Position numbers and translations under genes: made by a program. The notes beneath the pieces were generated by a model. The model did no database searches. It had not been told where the DNA came from and saw nothing but the letters and a program-made list of their open reading frames with translations. Shown piece after piece: positions 14,522 to 22,097 of a stretch of DNA of 35,035 nucleotides (positions within the stretch are counted from its first letter, which is position 1; each line of letters starts with the position of its first letter). The DNA is from Albidovulum sp. (GTDB taxonomy: Bacteria > Pseudomonadota > Alphaproteobacteria > Rhodobacterales > Rhodobacteraceae): the NCBI GenBank assembly GCA_030837785.1, contig JAUQYA010000139.1, positions 1-35,035 of the forward strand. The letters run 5' to 3'.

Positions 14522-15724
14522 TCAGCGAAGCCCGGCGCAGAACGCCTGGATGCGCCGGCAGGCCTCCTCGAGCGCGGCGTCGGAGGTAGCGTAGCTGACG
14601 CGGAAGTTCGGCGAAACCCCGAAGGCCGCGCCGAAGACGACGGCGACGCCGGTTTCCTCCAGCAGCGCGGTGGCGAAATCCTCGTCCGTGGCGAGCGCCG
14701 CGCCGCCCGCCGAGGTCTTGCCGATGAGCCCCGAGATGTCGGGATAGACGTAGAAGGCGCCTTCCGGACGGGGGCACTTGACCCCCTTCGCCTGGTTCAG
14801 CATCGACACGACGAGGTCGCGGCGGCGCTGGAAGACCTTGCGGTTCTCGGCCAGGAAGTCCTGCGGGCCGTTCAGCGCCTCGACCGCGGCATATTGCGCG
14901 ATCGAGCAGGGGTTCGATGTCGATTGCGACTGGATCGTGCCCATCGCCTTGATCAGATGCGCGGGCCCGCCGGCATAGCCGATCCGCCAGCCGGTCATGG
15001 CATAGGCCTTGGAGACGCCGTTGCAGGTGAGCGTGCGGTCGTAAAGCGCGGGCTCCACCTCGGCCGGGGTGACGAAGCGGAAATCGTCGAAGACGAGGTG
15101 TTCATACATGTCGTCGGACATGATCCAGACCTGCGGATGTTTCAGAAGAACATCCGTCAAGGCCTTGAGTTCGCCGGCGGTATAGCCTGCGCCGGTGGGG
15201 TTCGACGGCGAGTTGAAGATGAACCACTTGGTCTTCGGCGTGATTGCCGCTTCAAGCTTTTCCGCGGTCAGCTTGAAGTTGCTTTCGATCCCGCAAGTCA
15301 CCGTCACCGGCGTGCCGCCCGCAAGTAGCACCATATCGGGGTAGCTGACCCAGTAGGGCGCGGGGATGATCACCTCGTCGCCGGGGTTCAGCGTCGCCAT
15401 CAGCGCGTTGTAGAGGATCTGCTTGCCGCCGGTGCCGACGCTGATCTGGGCGGGTGTGTAGCTCAGCCCGTTCTCGCGCTTGAACTTGCGGCAGATCGCC
15501 TCCTTCAGCTCGGGGATGCCGTCGACCGCGGTGTATTTGGTCTTCCCTTCGTCGATGGCGCGCCGGGCGGCCGCCTTGATGTTCTCGGGCGTGTCGAAAT
15601 CGGGCTCGCCTGCGCCAAGCCCGATCACGTCCTTGCCCGCGGCCTTGAGTTCCCGCGCCTTGTTGGTCACCGCGATGGTCGGTGACGGCTTCACGCGCGC
15701 CAGCGTGTCGGAGAGAAAGGCCAT
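14522..15724 (-). CDS. aspC: Aspartate aminotransferase, class I PLP-dependent
   Basis: A 400-aa fold-type I aminotransferase of the aspartate aminotransferase subgroup I-gamma, interconverting aspartate/2-oxoglutarate and oxaloacetate/glutamate. Visible landmarks are GLGAGEPDFDTP (35-46), VGTGGKQILYNAL (96-108) for cofactor phosphate binding, NSPSNPTGAGY (171-181) and SDDMYEHL. The Schiff-base lysine is K239 in CNGVSKAYAMTGWRIGY, and the substrate carboxylate-binding arginine lies in the C-terminal NFRVSYATS. The enzyme may also accept prephenate or aromatic acids, as do many of this subgroup. It is monocistronic by context and divergent from sdhE, with 85 bp between the starts. Confidence 0.92.
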   Translation of the reverse strand: MAFLSDTLARVKPSPTIAVTNKARELKAAGKDVIGLGAGEPDFDTPENIKAAARRAIDEGKTKYTAVDGIPELKEAICRKFKRENGLSYTPAQISVGTGGKQILYNALMATLNPGDEVIIPAPYWVSYPDMVLLAGGTPVTVTCGIESNFKLTAEKLEAAITPKTKWFIFNSPSNPTGAGYTAGELKALTDVLLKHPQVWIMSDDMYEHLVFDDFRFVTPAEVEPALYDRTLTCNGVSKAYAMTGWRIGYAGGPAHLIKAMGTIQSQSTSNPCSIAQYAAVEALNGPQDFLAENRKVFQRRRDLVVSMLNQAKGVKCPRPEGAFYVYPDISGLIGKTSAGGAALATDEDFATALLEETGVAVVFGAAFGVSPNFRVSYATSDAALEEACRRIQAFCAGLR

Positions 15725-15809
15725 GATCGGGGGCTCCGGTTTGAAATCGCCGGGGCCATGTCTTAAGGTGGCGCCCCGTCCCGTTCAAGTGACATCGGAG
15801 AAAGAGGCC

Positions 15810-16130
15810 ATGACCAGGAAGGCTGCACCGGGCACGAGCGCGACCCGGCCGGAAGGCGGCACCGGCGAGGCGCGCGCGATCCGGCTCAAGCGCATGACCA
15901 TGCGGTCCTGGCGGCGGGGCACGAAGGAGATGGACCTGATCCTCGGCCCCTTCGCCGACGCGCGGCTCGGGCAGATGGAGGATGCGGCGCTCGACCTCTA
16001 CGATACCCTGCTGTCGGAGAACGATCAGGACCTCTATCCCTGGATCATAGGGGCGGGGCCGGTGCCGGAGCGGTTCGGCGGGCTCGTCGCCGAGATTGCG
16101 GCCTTCGCCCGTGCGGGGCGTGCCGGCTGA
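15810..16130 (+). CDS. sdhE: FAD assembly factor SdhE (succinate dehydrogenase assembly factor 2)
   Basis: A 106-aa protein of the SdhE/Sdh5 family. The conserved block is RSWRRGTKEMDLILGPF, containing the RGxxE motif needed for flavinylation of SdhA. LYDTLLSENDQDLYPWI follows, matching the helical core. It assists covalent attachment of FAD to succinate dehydrogenase in the cytoplasm. The first about 28 residues are poorly conserved and low-complexity; a second ATG at MTMRSWRRG could be used, but GGAGAAAGAGG before 15810 favours the longer form. No sdh genes are in the window. Confidence 0.9.
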   Translation: MTRKAAPGTSATRPEGGTGEARAIRLKRMTMRSWRRGTKEMDLILGPFADARLGQMEDAALDLYDTLLSENDQDLYPWIIGAGPVPERFGGLVAEIAAFARAGRAG

Positions 16131-16209
16131 GAGGGGGCCGGTGCGGCTTAACCGAAATTTTGCCCTTTCCGCCCACTCTGACCCCAAGAGCAGCGAGGCG
16201 GAGTGAGAG

Positions 16210-16707
16210 ATGAGCCTGCAGGCAATTGTCGAGGAACGCCCCCGCGGGGGTGTGCATGCCGGGTATCTGGAGACGCTCGGGCTGGTGGAGCGGCTGCACC
16301 GGCTCCTGCTCGACGTCATCAAGGACGAGTTCGAGCGGCTGGGCCAGATCGAGATCAACGCGGTTCAGGCGTTGTTGCTGTTCAACATCGGCGAGAACGA
16401 GGTGAGCGCGGGCGAGCTCAAGACCCGCGGCTACTACCAGGGCTCCAACGTCAGCTACAACCTCAAGAAGCTCGTGGAGATGGGCTACATGCACCATGAG
16501 CGCTGCGAGGTCGACCGCCGCTCGGTGCGCGTCCGCCTGACCGCCAAGGGCCGGAACGTACGCGAGGCGGTCGCGGCGCTCTTCCGCCGCCATGCCGAGA
16601 TGCTCGAAACGCGCCATGTCATCGGCTTCGCCGCCGGCGAGGATGCGAACGCGATCCTGCGGCGGCTGGAGCGGTTCTGGACCGACCAGATCCGGTATAT
16701 CTACTGA
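16210..16707 (+). CDS. MarR-type winged-helix regulator, LdtR-like
   Basis: A 165-aa protein. Helix 1 contains LVERLHRLLLDVIKDEFERL, and the winged-helix core follows: INAVQALLLFNIGENEVSAGELKTRGYYQGSNVSYNLKKLVEMGYMHHERCEVDRRSVRVRLT. The YYQGSNVSYNLKKL recognition helix and the DRRS wing closely resemble LdtR of alphaproteobacteria, a MarR-family regulator of an L,D-transpeptidase and osmotic tolerance. I leave the symbol blank because no target gene is nearby to confirm it. A C-terminal helix (RRLERFWTDQIRYIY) likely dimerises. The ATG at 16210 follows GGCGGAGTGAGAG. It is probably monocistronic. Confidence 0.85.
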   Translation: MSLQAIVEERPRGGVHAGYLETLGLVERLHRLLLDVIKDEFERLGQIEINAVQALLLFNIGENEVSAGELKTRGYYQGSNVSYNLKKLVEMGYMHHERCEVDRRSVRVRLTAKGRNVREAVAALFRRHAEMLETRHVIGFAAGEDANAILRRLERFWTDQIRYIY

Positions 16708-16788
16708 CCGGCAAGGTTTCGCGTGTCGGCGGCTGCGGCGATCGTGTATGATCCTTTCCGTGGTTCGGCGACCTGGCGAGGCGCGCCC

Positions 16789-17166
16789 ATGTCTGACGAG
16801 GCATCCATCCTGGCGACGCTCGGGCGCCTCGCGGCAGCCTTCAACGCCCATGACATCGATGCGATCATGCAGTTCTTCGCCGACGATTGCAGCCTCGATC
16901 TTCCGCGCGGCCCCGATCCGCACGGCCGCCGCTACATCGGCCGCGACGCGGTGCGGCGCGGGCTGATGACCAGATTCGAGACGACGCCGGACGTCCACTA
17001 CGGCGAGATCGAGAGCTTCGCCTCGGGGAATACCGGCATGTCGAAATGGCTGCTGACCGGCACGACCCCGGCAGGTGAAAAGGTCCGCGTGAGGGGATGC
17101 GACTTCTACACCTTCCGAGACGGAAAGGTGGTCCGGAAGGATTCCTACTGGAAGATCGTCGACTGA
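16789..17166 (+). CDS. SnoaL/NTF2-like domain protein
   Basis: A 125-aa protein with the cone-shaped NTF2-like fold. It opens with the helix ATLGRLAAAFNAHDIDAIMQFFADDC, then RRYIGRDAVRRGL and a beta sheet ending GCDFYTFRDGKVVRKDSYWKIVD. Such proteins are small pocketed enzymes or ligand binders; the pocket residues do not let me name a substrate. The start at 16789 gives the canonical beginning, with GCGAGG upstream, while a frame 66 bp longer adds an unlikely extension. It stands alone between the LdtR-like gene and the convergent DUF1194 operon. Confidence 0.85.
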   Translation: MSDEASILATLGRLAAAFNAHDIDAIMQFFADDCSLDLPRGPDPHGRRYIGRDAVRRGLMTRFETTPDVHYGEIESFASGNTGMSKWLLTGTTPAGEKVRVRGCDFYTFRDGKVVRKDSYWKIVD

Positions 17167-17219
17167 GAGCCGGCCAAGGGGAGCCGAGCCGGGTTTTCCG
17201 GTGTTGCCGCCCTCTGGCG

Positions 17220-17906
17220 TCACCCCGGCCGCCCCGATCCCTCCGCCCGGCCGAGAAGCTGCTCGGTCAGTTCCCTTTCCAGCTTGCGGCGGATCGCACG
17301 GGGGTAGTCGTCCTGCGTCCGGGCGATTTCGACGAAGGCGCCCCGGCCCCGGATCACCCGCGTCCGGTAGTAGACGGCGATGTCGGCCTCGTGCCCGCCG
17401 ATGGGTAGCCCGTTCACCAGCATCTCGCCGAAGTCCTCCGCGGCGTAGATCTCTTCCGGCCGGCGCCCGTCGTTCGAGCGCCCGTCGCCCGAGATGTCGA
17501 GCGTGCGGGCAAGACAGTCGGGCGCGCGGTCGAGGAGCGTCCGCCCGAAATCAAGCGCTGCGCCGAGGCCGGTGGGCAGGTGGTCGGCGGCGCGACGGTG
17601 CGCGGCGATCCGGTCGCGGATGCTGAGAAGTTCGGCCTCCCCCGCCACTTCCGTCCAGTCGAGGACGATGTCCTGCTGGGCCTGGCCCGACCATTCGAAG
17701 ACGGCGAGCGCCACGCGGTCTTCGGGCTTCAGGAAGGCGTCGACGATCACGCGGTCGGCCAGCGCGGAAAGGAGGCCCTCCCGCTGGATCGCATAGTCCC
17801 GGGCGTCGACCGAGCGCGACACATCGATCCCGAGCGCGAGCGCGAGCCGGCAGCCGGGCGAGGCGGGGGTGGCGACGAGCGCCAGAAGGAGGGCGAGCCG
17901 GATCAT
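17220..17906 (-). CDS. DUF1194 secreted protein (von Willebrand A-like), copy 1
   Basis: A 228-aa protein with a signal peptide (MIRLALLLALVATPASPG) followed by a VWA-like DUF1194 domain. The MIDAS-type residues are visible: DVSRSVD (DxSxS) near residue 28, LPTGLGAALDFG in the middle and the aspartate of LDISGDGRSNDG. The domain probably binds a divalent metal and a protein ligand in the periplasm, by analogy with other VWA proteins. Its ATG overlaps the stop of copy 2 as ATGA (17903-17906), which implies translational coupling. It is the last gene of the gloA-DUF1194-DUF1194 set. The function is not established. Confidence 0.85.
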   Translation of the reverse strand: MIRLALLLALVATPASPGCRLALALGIDVSRSVDARDYAIQREGLLSALADRVIVDAFLKPEDRVALAVFEWSGQAQQDIVLDWTEVAGEAELLSIRDRIAAHRRAADHLPTGLGAALDFGRTLLDRAPDCLARTLDISGDGRSNDGRRPEEIYAAEDFGEMLVNGLPIGGHEADIAVYYRTRVIRGRGAFVEIARTQDDYPRAIRRKLERELTEQLLGRAEGSGRPG

Positions 17907-18622
17907 CCCGGCGCGCCCGGGCGCAGCCAGCCGATCACCGGTCCCTGCAATTCGCGCACGAGCTTCGCCCGGATCGCACGTTCGTAGTCGCGGAAGGTCT
18001 CCGCCTCGATCACGAAGGCGCCCGCGCCGCGGATCACCTCGGCCCGGTAGTAGTCGGCCACGCCCGCCTCGCCGCCGTTGATGGCCAGCCCGTTCACCGT
18101 GACCCTGTCGAAGTCGAAGGCGCGGTAGGCCGAGGCGGGGGGGAAGCCCTCGTTGTTCTTTCCGTCGCCCGACACATCGAGCGTCTGCGCCCCGCAGTCG
18201 GGGCCGTGGCGAAAGAGCGTGGCGGCATGGCCGAGCGCGTTGCCGATCGCCGTCGGCATGTCGTCGCGGCTGCGTTTGCTTGCCGCGATGGCACGGGCGG
18301 CAAGGCTGAGGTCGTCGGCCGAGGCAATCTCGAACCAGGGCAGCAGCTCGGCCTGCGACCGTGGCCCGCTCCATTCATAGACATAGAGCCAGACGGCCTG
18401 ACCCGGATCGGCGAGGAAGGCATCCTCCACCTCGGGGGCGACCAGCGCGCGGGCGAGGCCGCCGCGCTGCAAACCGTCCTCGCGGACGTCGACCGAGGCC
18501 GAGACGTCGAGCGCGAGGATCAGCGCAAGCCGGCACTCGGCCGCGCCGGGCCCCGCCGCGACGGCGGCCGCGAGAAGCGCGGACGGCCCTACCAGTGCCC
18601 GGTGTTGCCCATGCTTGCCCAC
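17903..18622 (-). CDS. DUF1194 secreted protein (von Willebrand A-like), copy 2
   Basis: A paralogue of the next gene, 239 aa. It carries the same MIDAS-type residues: LALDVSASVDVRE, MPTAIGNALGHA and LDVSGDGKNNEG. There is no ATG in a suitable place. The best start is GTG 18622, preceded by GGAGG and lying inside gloA, overlapping it by 34 bp. It gives a plausible signal peptide (ALVGPSALLAAAVAAGPGAA). The two copies align over their whole length, with shared VNGL.I.GGEA, YYR..VIRG.GAF and RAIR.KL.REL. An ancient tandem duplication is likely. The exact start is less certain than the gene. Confidence 0.8.
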   Translation of the reverse strand: MGKHGQHRALVGPSALLAAAVAAGPGAAECRLALILALDVSASVDVREDGLQRGGLARALVAPEVEDAFLADPGQAVWLYVYEWSGPRSQAELLPWFEIASADDLSLAARAIAASKRSRDDMPTAIGNALGHAATLFRHGPDCGAQTLDVSGDGKNNEGFPPASAYRAFDFDRVTVNGLAINGGEAGVADYYRAEVIRGAGAFVIEAETFRDYERAIRAKLVRELQGPVIGWLRPGAPG

Positions 18623-19017
18623 GGCTCCTCCGGCGCCTTCGCGGCACCTTTCTGCAAAAGCTCGACCGAGACATTGTCGGGCGAACGGACGAAGGCCATG
18701 TGCCCGTCGCGCGGCGGGCGGTTGATGGTGACGCCGTTGGCCCGAAGATGCGCGCAGGTCGCGTAGATGTCGTCGACCTCGTAGGCGAGGTGGCCGAAGT
18801 GGCGGCTGTCGGACGGCAGGCTGGCGTCGCCGTCCCAATTCCAGGTCAGTTCCACCGGGCAGTCGGGCTGGCCGGGCGGCGCCATGAAGACCAGCGTGAA
18901 GCGGCCCTGTTCGCTTTCATAGCGCCGTGTCTCCTCGAGCCCGAGAAGGCGGTAGAACGCCATCGACGGTTCCAGGTCCTTCACGCGCACCATCGTGTGC
19001 AGGTATTTCAACGCCAT
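18589..19017 (-). CDS. gloA: Lactoylglutathione lyase (glyoxalase I)
   Basis: A 142-aa VOC-fold protein, close in length to GloA of other proteobacteria. The metal ligands are in place: H7 (YLHTMVRV), E56 (CPVELTWN), H76 (RHFGHLAYEV) and E119 (NVSVELLQ). The consensus LxxSMxFYxxLLG is seen as LEPSMAFYRLLGL. It isomerises the methylglyoxal-glutathione hemithioacetal to lactoylglutathione. The start at 19017 is preceded by GGAGAG. Its 3' end contains the start of the DUF1194 copy 2 gene, so the three genes are likely cotranscribed. The last about 18 residues form an extension beyond the fold that is partly due to this overlap. Confidence 0.92.
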   Translation of the reverse strand: MALKYLHTMVRVKDLEPSMAFYRLLGLEETRRYESEQGRFTLVFMAPPGQPDCPVELTWNWDGDASLPSDSRHFGHLAYEVDDIYATCAHLRANGVTINRPPRDGHMAFVRSPDNVSVELLQKGAAKAPEEPWASMGNTGHW

Positions 19018-19201
19018 TGCGCTCTCCTTCCAGGTCGCTCGGGGCCAGCCTAGCAGCCCGGCCACCCCGCCGCCAAGCATCCCCCGGGGCGATGCGGCCC
19101 GCCGGATCATCAAATTTTGGAATGCCTACCGCCCATCGCGGTTATCAGGCGCCGTGGCCATAGATATAGTGGATGCGATTCGTGAAACCGGAGGACCGCC
19201 C

Positions 19202-20107
19202 ATGACCCTGACGCCCGAACAGTTGGCCGAGATCGCCGAGGCCCGGTCCCACGCCCGCCCGACGCTGCGGGCGACGTCCGAAGGCATGGAAAGGCGCCTC
19301 TATGCCGCGCACGAGGTGCTCGACCACGGCCTTGTCCGCGTCATCGACTACATGGGCGACGACGCGGCGATCACCCAGGCGGCGCGGGTCAGCTACGGGC
19401 GGGGCACGAAACACGTGACCAACGACGAGGGCCTGATCCGCTACCTGATGCGGCACTGGCACTCGACCCCGTTCGAGATGTGCGAGGTCAAGTTCCACGT
19501 CAAGCTGCCGGTCTTCGTCGCCCGCCAGTGGATCCGCCACCGCACCGCCAACGTCAACGAATACTCCGCCCGCTACTCGATCCTCGACCGCGAATTCTAC
19601 ATCCCCGCGCCGGAGCATCTTGCGGCCCAGTCGACGGTGAACAACCAGGGGAGGGGGGAGCTTCTGGAAGGGGCGGAGGCGGCGCGCGTGCTCGACATCC
19701 TGCGCGAGGACGCGATGCGCAGCTACGACCATTATGAGGACATGCTTTCGCAGGAGGGCCAGAAGGGCCTCGCGCGGGAACTGGCGCGGATGAACCTGCC
19801 GGCGAATGTCTATACGCAATGGTACTGGAAGATCGACCTGCACAACCTCTTCCACTTCCTCAGGCTCCGGGCCGACGCCCACGCCCAGTATGAAATCCGC
19901 GCCTATGCCGAAGTGATGTGCACCATCGTCAGGGACTGGGTGCCGGTGGCCTATGCCGCCTTCGAGGACTACCGGCTGGGCGGGGCCACGCTGTCAGGCC
20001 GGGCGGTGGAGGTGCTGAGGCGCCGTCTCAAGGGAGAAACGGTGACGCAGGAGACCTCGGGGATGAGCAAGGGCGAGTGGCGGGAGTTTGTGGAGGTCTG
20101 GGGGTAG
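19202..20107 (+). CDS. thyX: Flavin-dependent thymidylate synthase
   Basis: A 301-aa protein. The ThyX motif RHRxxxxNEYSxR is at about 112-124 (RHRTANVNEYSAR). The flavin-binding HSTPFEMCEV and the C-terminal ELARMNLPANVYTQWYWKIDLHNLFHFLRLR, carrying the substrate-binding Arg region, are typical. It makes dTMP from dUMP with methylene-tetrahydrofolate and FADH2, replacing ThyA. CGGAGG sits before the ATG. Its presence suggests that this lineage relies on ThyX, although a thyA elsewhere is not excluded. It is divergent from gloA. Confidence 0.96.
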   Translation: MTLTPEQLAEIAEARSHARPTLRATSEGMERRLYAAHEVLDHGLVRVIDYMGDDAAITQAARVSYGRGTKHVTNDEGLIRYLMRHWHSTPFEMCEVKFHVKLPVFVARQWIRHRTANVNEYSARYSILDREFYIPAPEHLAAQSTVNNQGRGELLEGAEAARVLDILREDAMRSYDHYEDMLSQEGQKGLARELARMNLPANVYTQWYWKIDLHNLFHFLRLRADAHAQYEIRAYAEVMCTIVRDWVPVAYAAFEDYRLGGATLSGRAVEVLRRRLKGETVTQETSGMSKGEWREFVEVWG

Positions 20108-20144
20108 GCGGGCCGGTCCGGCACAGGCGACGGTTCGGTTCGGG

Positions 20145-20300
20145 TTGACGGCCGCCGTCGCGATCCCGGGCGTGGCGACGCTCACGGGCTGCGCGGATCT
20201 GGCCATGCCGTCCAGGATCACCCGAGGGGGGTCCGGATGCTCGCCCGACACCCGGATGCTTGCCCGACACGAGGTCATGATCGTGGACGAGCGGTTCTGA
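20145..20300 (+). other. Possible lipoprotein remnant with 19-bp tandem duplication
   Basis: A short frame reads LTAAVAIPGVATLTGCADLA, with an LTGC lipobox, then ends at 20300. A perfect-but-one 19-bp tandem repeat (20235-20253 and 20254-20272) lies in it. Because 19 is not a multiple of three, the duplication shifts the frame. There is no good start or ribosome site. It is likely a decayed small gene or noncoding DNA. Confidence 0.25.
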
Positions 20301-20307
20301 CCGCAGG

Positions 20308-20565
20308 CTATTCGGCGGCGACCTGTGCCAGTGCCTCGGTCACCCCGATGCCGAGGAGGAAGGCGCCGGCGCCGGCGCGGGCGACGAGGTCTGCGAGCGT
20401 GGGCGGGCGGTCGAACAGAAGCTCCTCGGCCATTGCGCCGTCGCGTGTCACCAGCACCGTGTAGCGGGCGGCGACGGGCTGCCGCGCGGTTTCGCGGCGC
20501 CGCCGCTCTTCCGCTGTCTCGACCCGTTCGCGGACGCGTCCGATGAAATCCGTCGCTTCAGCCAT
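20308..20565 (-). CDS. Small hypothetical protein, paralogue A
   Basis: An 85-aa protein, MAEATDFIGRVRERVETAEE onward. The N-terminal half is a charged helix; the C-terminal half reads TVLVTRDGAMAEELLFDRPPTLADLVARAGAGAFLLGI. It shares with the gene at 20791 the pattern TRDG-x5-E-x2-FD-x2-PTL-x2-L-x-AR-x-GA, with identical spacing, so the two are paralogues. There is no signal peptide or membrane span, and I recognise no known family. The ribosome site is weak (GAGGG). Codon use is normal for the host. The conserved core has the look of a small beta-hairpin plus helix domain. The function is unknown. Confidence 0.7.
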   Translation of the reverse strand: MAEATDFIGRVRERVETAEERRRRETARQPVAARYTVLVTRDGAMAEELLFDRPPTLADLVARAGAGAFLLGIGVTEALAQVAAE

Positions 20566-20699
20566 GACCCAAACCCTCGCCACACGCGAATCACGGGTGC
20601 CCCGAGGGGCGCCCGGGGACAGCGTCCCGCGTTTGCGGAAAGGTGGCAAGTTTGTGTCGGGAAACCGGGGCCGAAGCGGGGTGCTCCGGCGCGGGCGGG

Positions 20700-20730
20700 C
20701 GACAATGGCCGGAAGATACGGCCATTGTCG
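20700..20730. repeat. 12-bp perfect inverted repeat between the paralogous small genes
   Basis: CGACAATGGCCG (20700-20711) and CGGCCATTGTCG (20719-20730) are separated by GAAGATA. The repeat is 61 bp after the stop of paralogue B and 135 bp before the start of paralogue A. It could be an operator for A or a processing or termination hairpin for B; there is no T-tract. Confidence 0.5.
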
Positions 20731-20790
20731 GCAGCGCATGCGCAGATTGCGGCGAAAGCGGGGCGCGCGCGGGCGGGCCCCCGCTCGCGG

Positions 20791-21072
20791 TCATTCCGCT
20801 GCGAGCGCGAGGCGGATGCGTTCCCTGAGGGAGCGGCGCTTCATGGCGATGGAGACGATGTAACAGTCGGCGCCGACGCGCGCGATCAGCTGGCCGAGTG
20901 TCGGCGTCTGGTCGAAGAAGACCTCCTGCGTGGTCTGACCGTCGCGGGTGACGGTGACGCAGCAGCGCGAAATCCGCGCCAGCGCGCGGCGCCTGCCGGC
21001 ACGGGCCGTCTCGCTGAGCCGCCGGCCGGCCTCGGACGAGATCCGGTCGATCAGGTCGTCGTTCAGAGTCAT
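20791..21072 (-). CDS. Small hypothetical protein, paralogue B
   Basis: A 93-aa protein, MTLNDDLIDRISSEAGRRL onward, with a good AAGGGGGG ribosome site. The core VTVTRDGQTTQEVFFDQTPTLGQLIARVGADCYIVSI aligns without gaps with paralogue A at 20308. It differs by a CC pair before the core, a Cys after it (ADCYIV) and a basic C-terminal tail (MKRRSLRERIRL). A helix of charged residues precedes the core. It is probably cytoplasmic. The pair lies on the same strand 225 bp apart, which suggests a tandem duplication with later divergence. The function is unknown. Confidence 0.72.
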   Translation of the reverse strand: MTLNDDLIDRISSEAGRRLSETARAGRRRALARISRCCVTVTRDGQTTQEVFFDQTPTLGQLIARVGADCYIVSIAMKRRSLRERIRLALAAE

Positions 21073-21228
21073 ATGCCCCCCTTGCGCGTCCCGTTAAGGC
21101 GGGCGCGCGGCTATGATTCGATGTCGGTAAGGCCCCCGAAGGGAGATACTCACAAGCAGCTAAGGATGGTGCTAAATCGCAACACCGGCCGGGTCAAGGA
21201 ACCCTTCGCCCCACCATCGGGGCCGATC

Positions 21229-21301
21229 CGGAATCCCGCCGACAGTGGACGGAATCCCGCCGACCCGGCGGGGCGGCGGGCGGCGCCCCGGCGGGATTCC
21301 G
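21229..21301. repeat. Direct and inverted repeats upstream of the ArsC-like gene
   Basis: CGGAATCCCGCCGAC occurs at 21229-21243 and again at 21250-21264. Its inverted form CGGCGGGATTCCG is at 21289-21301. The gap 21073-21361 has no gene. The repeats could be a regulatory element of the downstream gene or a small dispersed palindrome. Confidence 0.6.
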
Positions 21302-21361
21302 CCGAGGTTGCCGGGGCGGGGCGGACGCGCTACCAAGGCCGCCCAAGCGGGGCAAACGCCG

Positions 21362-21709
21362 ATGATCCTTTACGGAATTCCCAACTGCGACACCTGCCGG
21401 ATGGCGCGGGCCGCGCTCGCCGCGGCGGGACATGCGGTGACGTTCCGCGACATCCGCGCCGAACCGCTCAATCGGGCCGAGCGGGCGGAGTTTCTTGCGG
21501 CCTTCGGCGATGGATTGATCAACCGCGCCTCGGCGACCTGGCGCGGCCTTGATTCGCAGGCGCGGGCCGCTGCGGGGGCGGGGGCCGCGATGGCGGCGGC
21601 GGAGGTTCTGGCGGCGCATCCGACGCTGATGAGGCGCCCGGTGATCCGGGCGGGCGGGCGGCTTCACCTCGGCTGGACGGCGGAGACACGCGCGGCGCTT
21701 CTGAAATGA
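21362..21709 (+). CDS. ArsC/Spx family thioredoxin-fold protein
   Basis: A 115-aa protein, MILYGIPNCDTCRMARAAL onward. The CxxC pair C9/C12 lies at the normal position of the thioredoxin-like ArsC/Spx/YffB fold. The middle and C-terminal parts (TFRDIRAEPL, HPTLMRRPVIRAGGRLHLGW) match the family, including the RRPV cis-proline segment. Likely roles are a glutathione- or glutaredoxin-dependent reductase. True arsenate reductases carry extra arginines I cannot confirm here, and no ars genes are nearby. The ribosome site is poor. It converges with the second csp gene, 58 bp apart. Confidence 0.85.
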   Translation: MILYGIPNCDTCRMARAALAAAGHAVTFRDIRAEPLNRAERAEFLAAFGDGLINRASATWRGLDSQARAAAGAGAAMAAAEVLAAHPTLMRRPVIRAGGRLHLGWTAETRAALLK

Positions 21710-21767
21710 GGCGCCCCGCCCGGCAGGCTCCGGACGGGGCGGGCAAGGCATTCGGCTCCGGCGAAGC

Positions 21768-21974
21768 TCAGAGCAGCTTCAGGTCGCCCGCCGACGAACG
21801 GCCATCGCGGCCGGACTGCATCTCGTAAGACACTTTCTGATTGTCGGCCAAGGTCTTCAGCCCGGCGCGCTCGACCGCCGAGATGTGCACGAACACATCC
21901 TTGCCGCCGTCGTCGGGCGCGATGAAGCCGAAACCCTTCGTCGTGTTGAACCATTTCACGGTGCCCGTGGCCAT
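21768..21974 (-). CDS. Cold-shock protein, second copy
   Basis: A 68-aa single cold-shock domain. RNP1 (KGFGFI) and RNP2 (VFVHIS) are intact, as in the copy at 2970, with DDGG in place of DGGK before KDVFVHIS. GGGAG precedes the ATG; the longer frame adds a 12-residue extension without a ribosome site. It has a long 5' noncoding region: a candidate promoter lies about 125 bp upstream, compatible with an RNA-based temperature switch. It is probably monocistronic. Confidence 0.94.
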   Translation of the reverse strand: MATGTVKWFNTTKGFGFIAPDDGGKDVFVHISAVERAGLKTLADNQKVSYEMQSGRDGRSSAGDLKLL

Positions 21975-22097
21975 CCGTTCACTCCCTATCATGTCTCCCC
22001 GAGGCGACATTGCCCGGGGTCGTGCAGCCAGGTCTTTCGGTTCTTCCGGCTGCCCCGAGGAAGGGAGCGGTAGGAAAGTCTGCGTTCACGCCGCTGA

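Noticed and set aside
16148..16162. TTAACC with partial TTAA-N7 pattern, CtrA-like, before the LdtR-like gene
   Set aside because: Only one half-site fits; the second half (TTTG) does not match well enough to claim CtrA control.
20594..20615. GC-rich hairpin upstream of paralogue A considered as a terminator
   Set aside because: It pairs well only on the plus strand with a wobble, has no T-tract and follows no plus-strand gene.
21715..21743. Possible bidirectional terminator between the ArsC-like and csp genes
   Set aside because: The stem is only 7 bp with a 15-nt loop and no T-tract; too weak to annotate.
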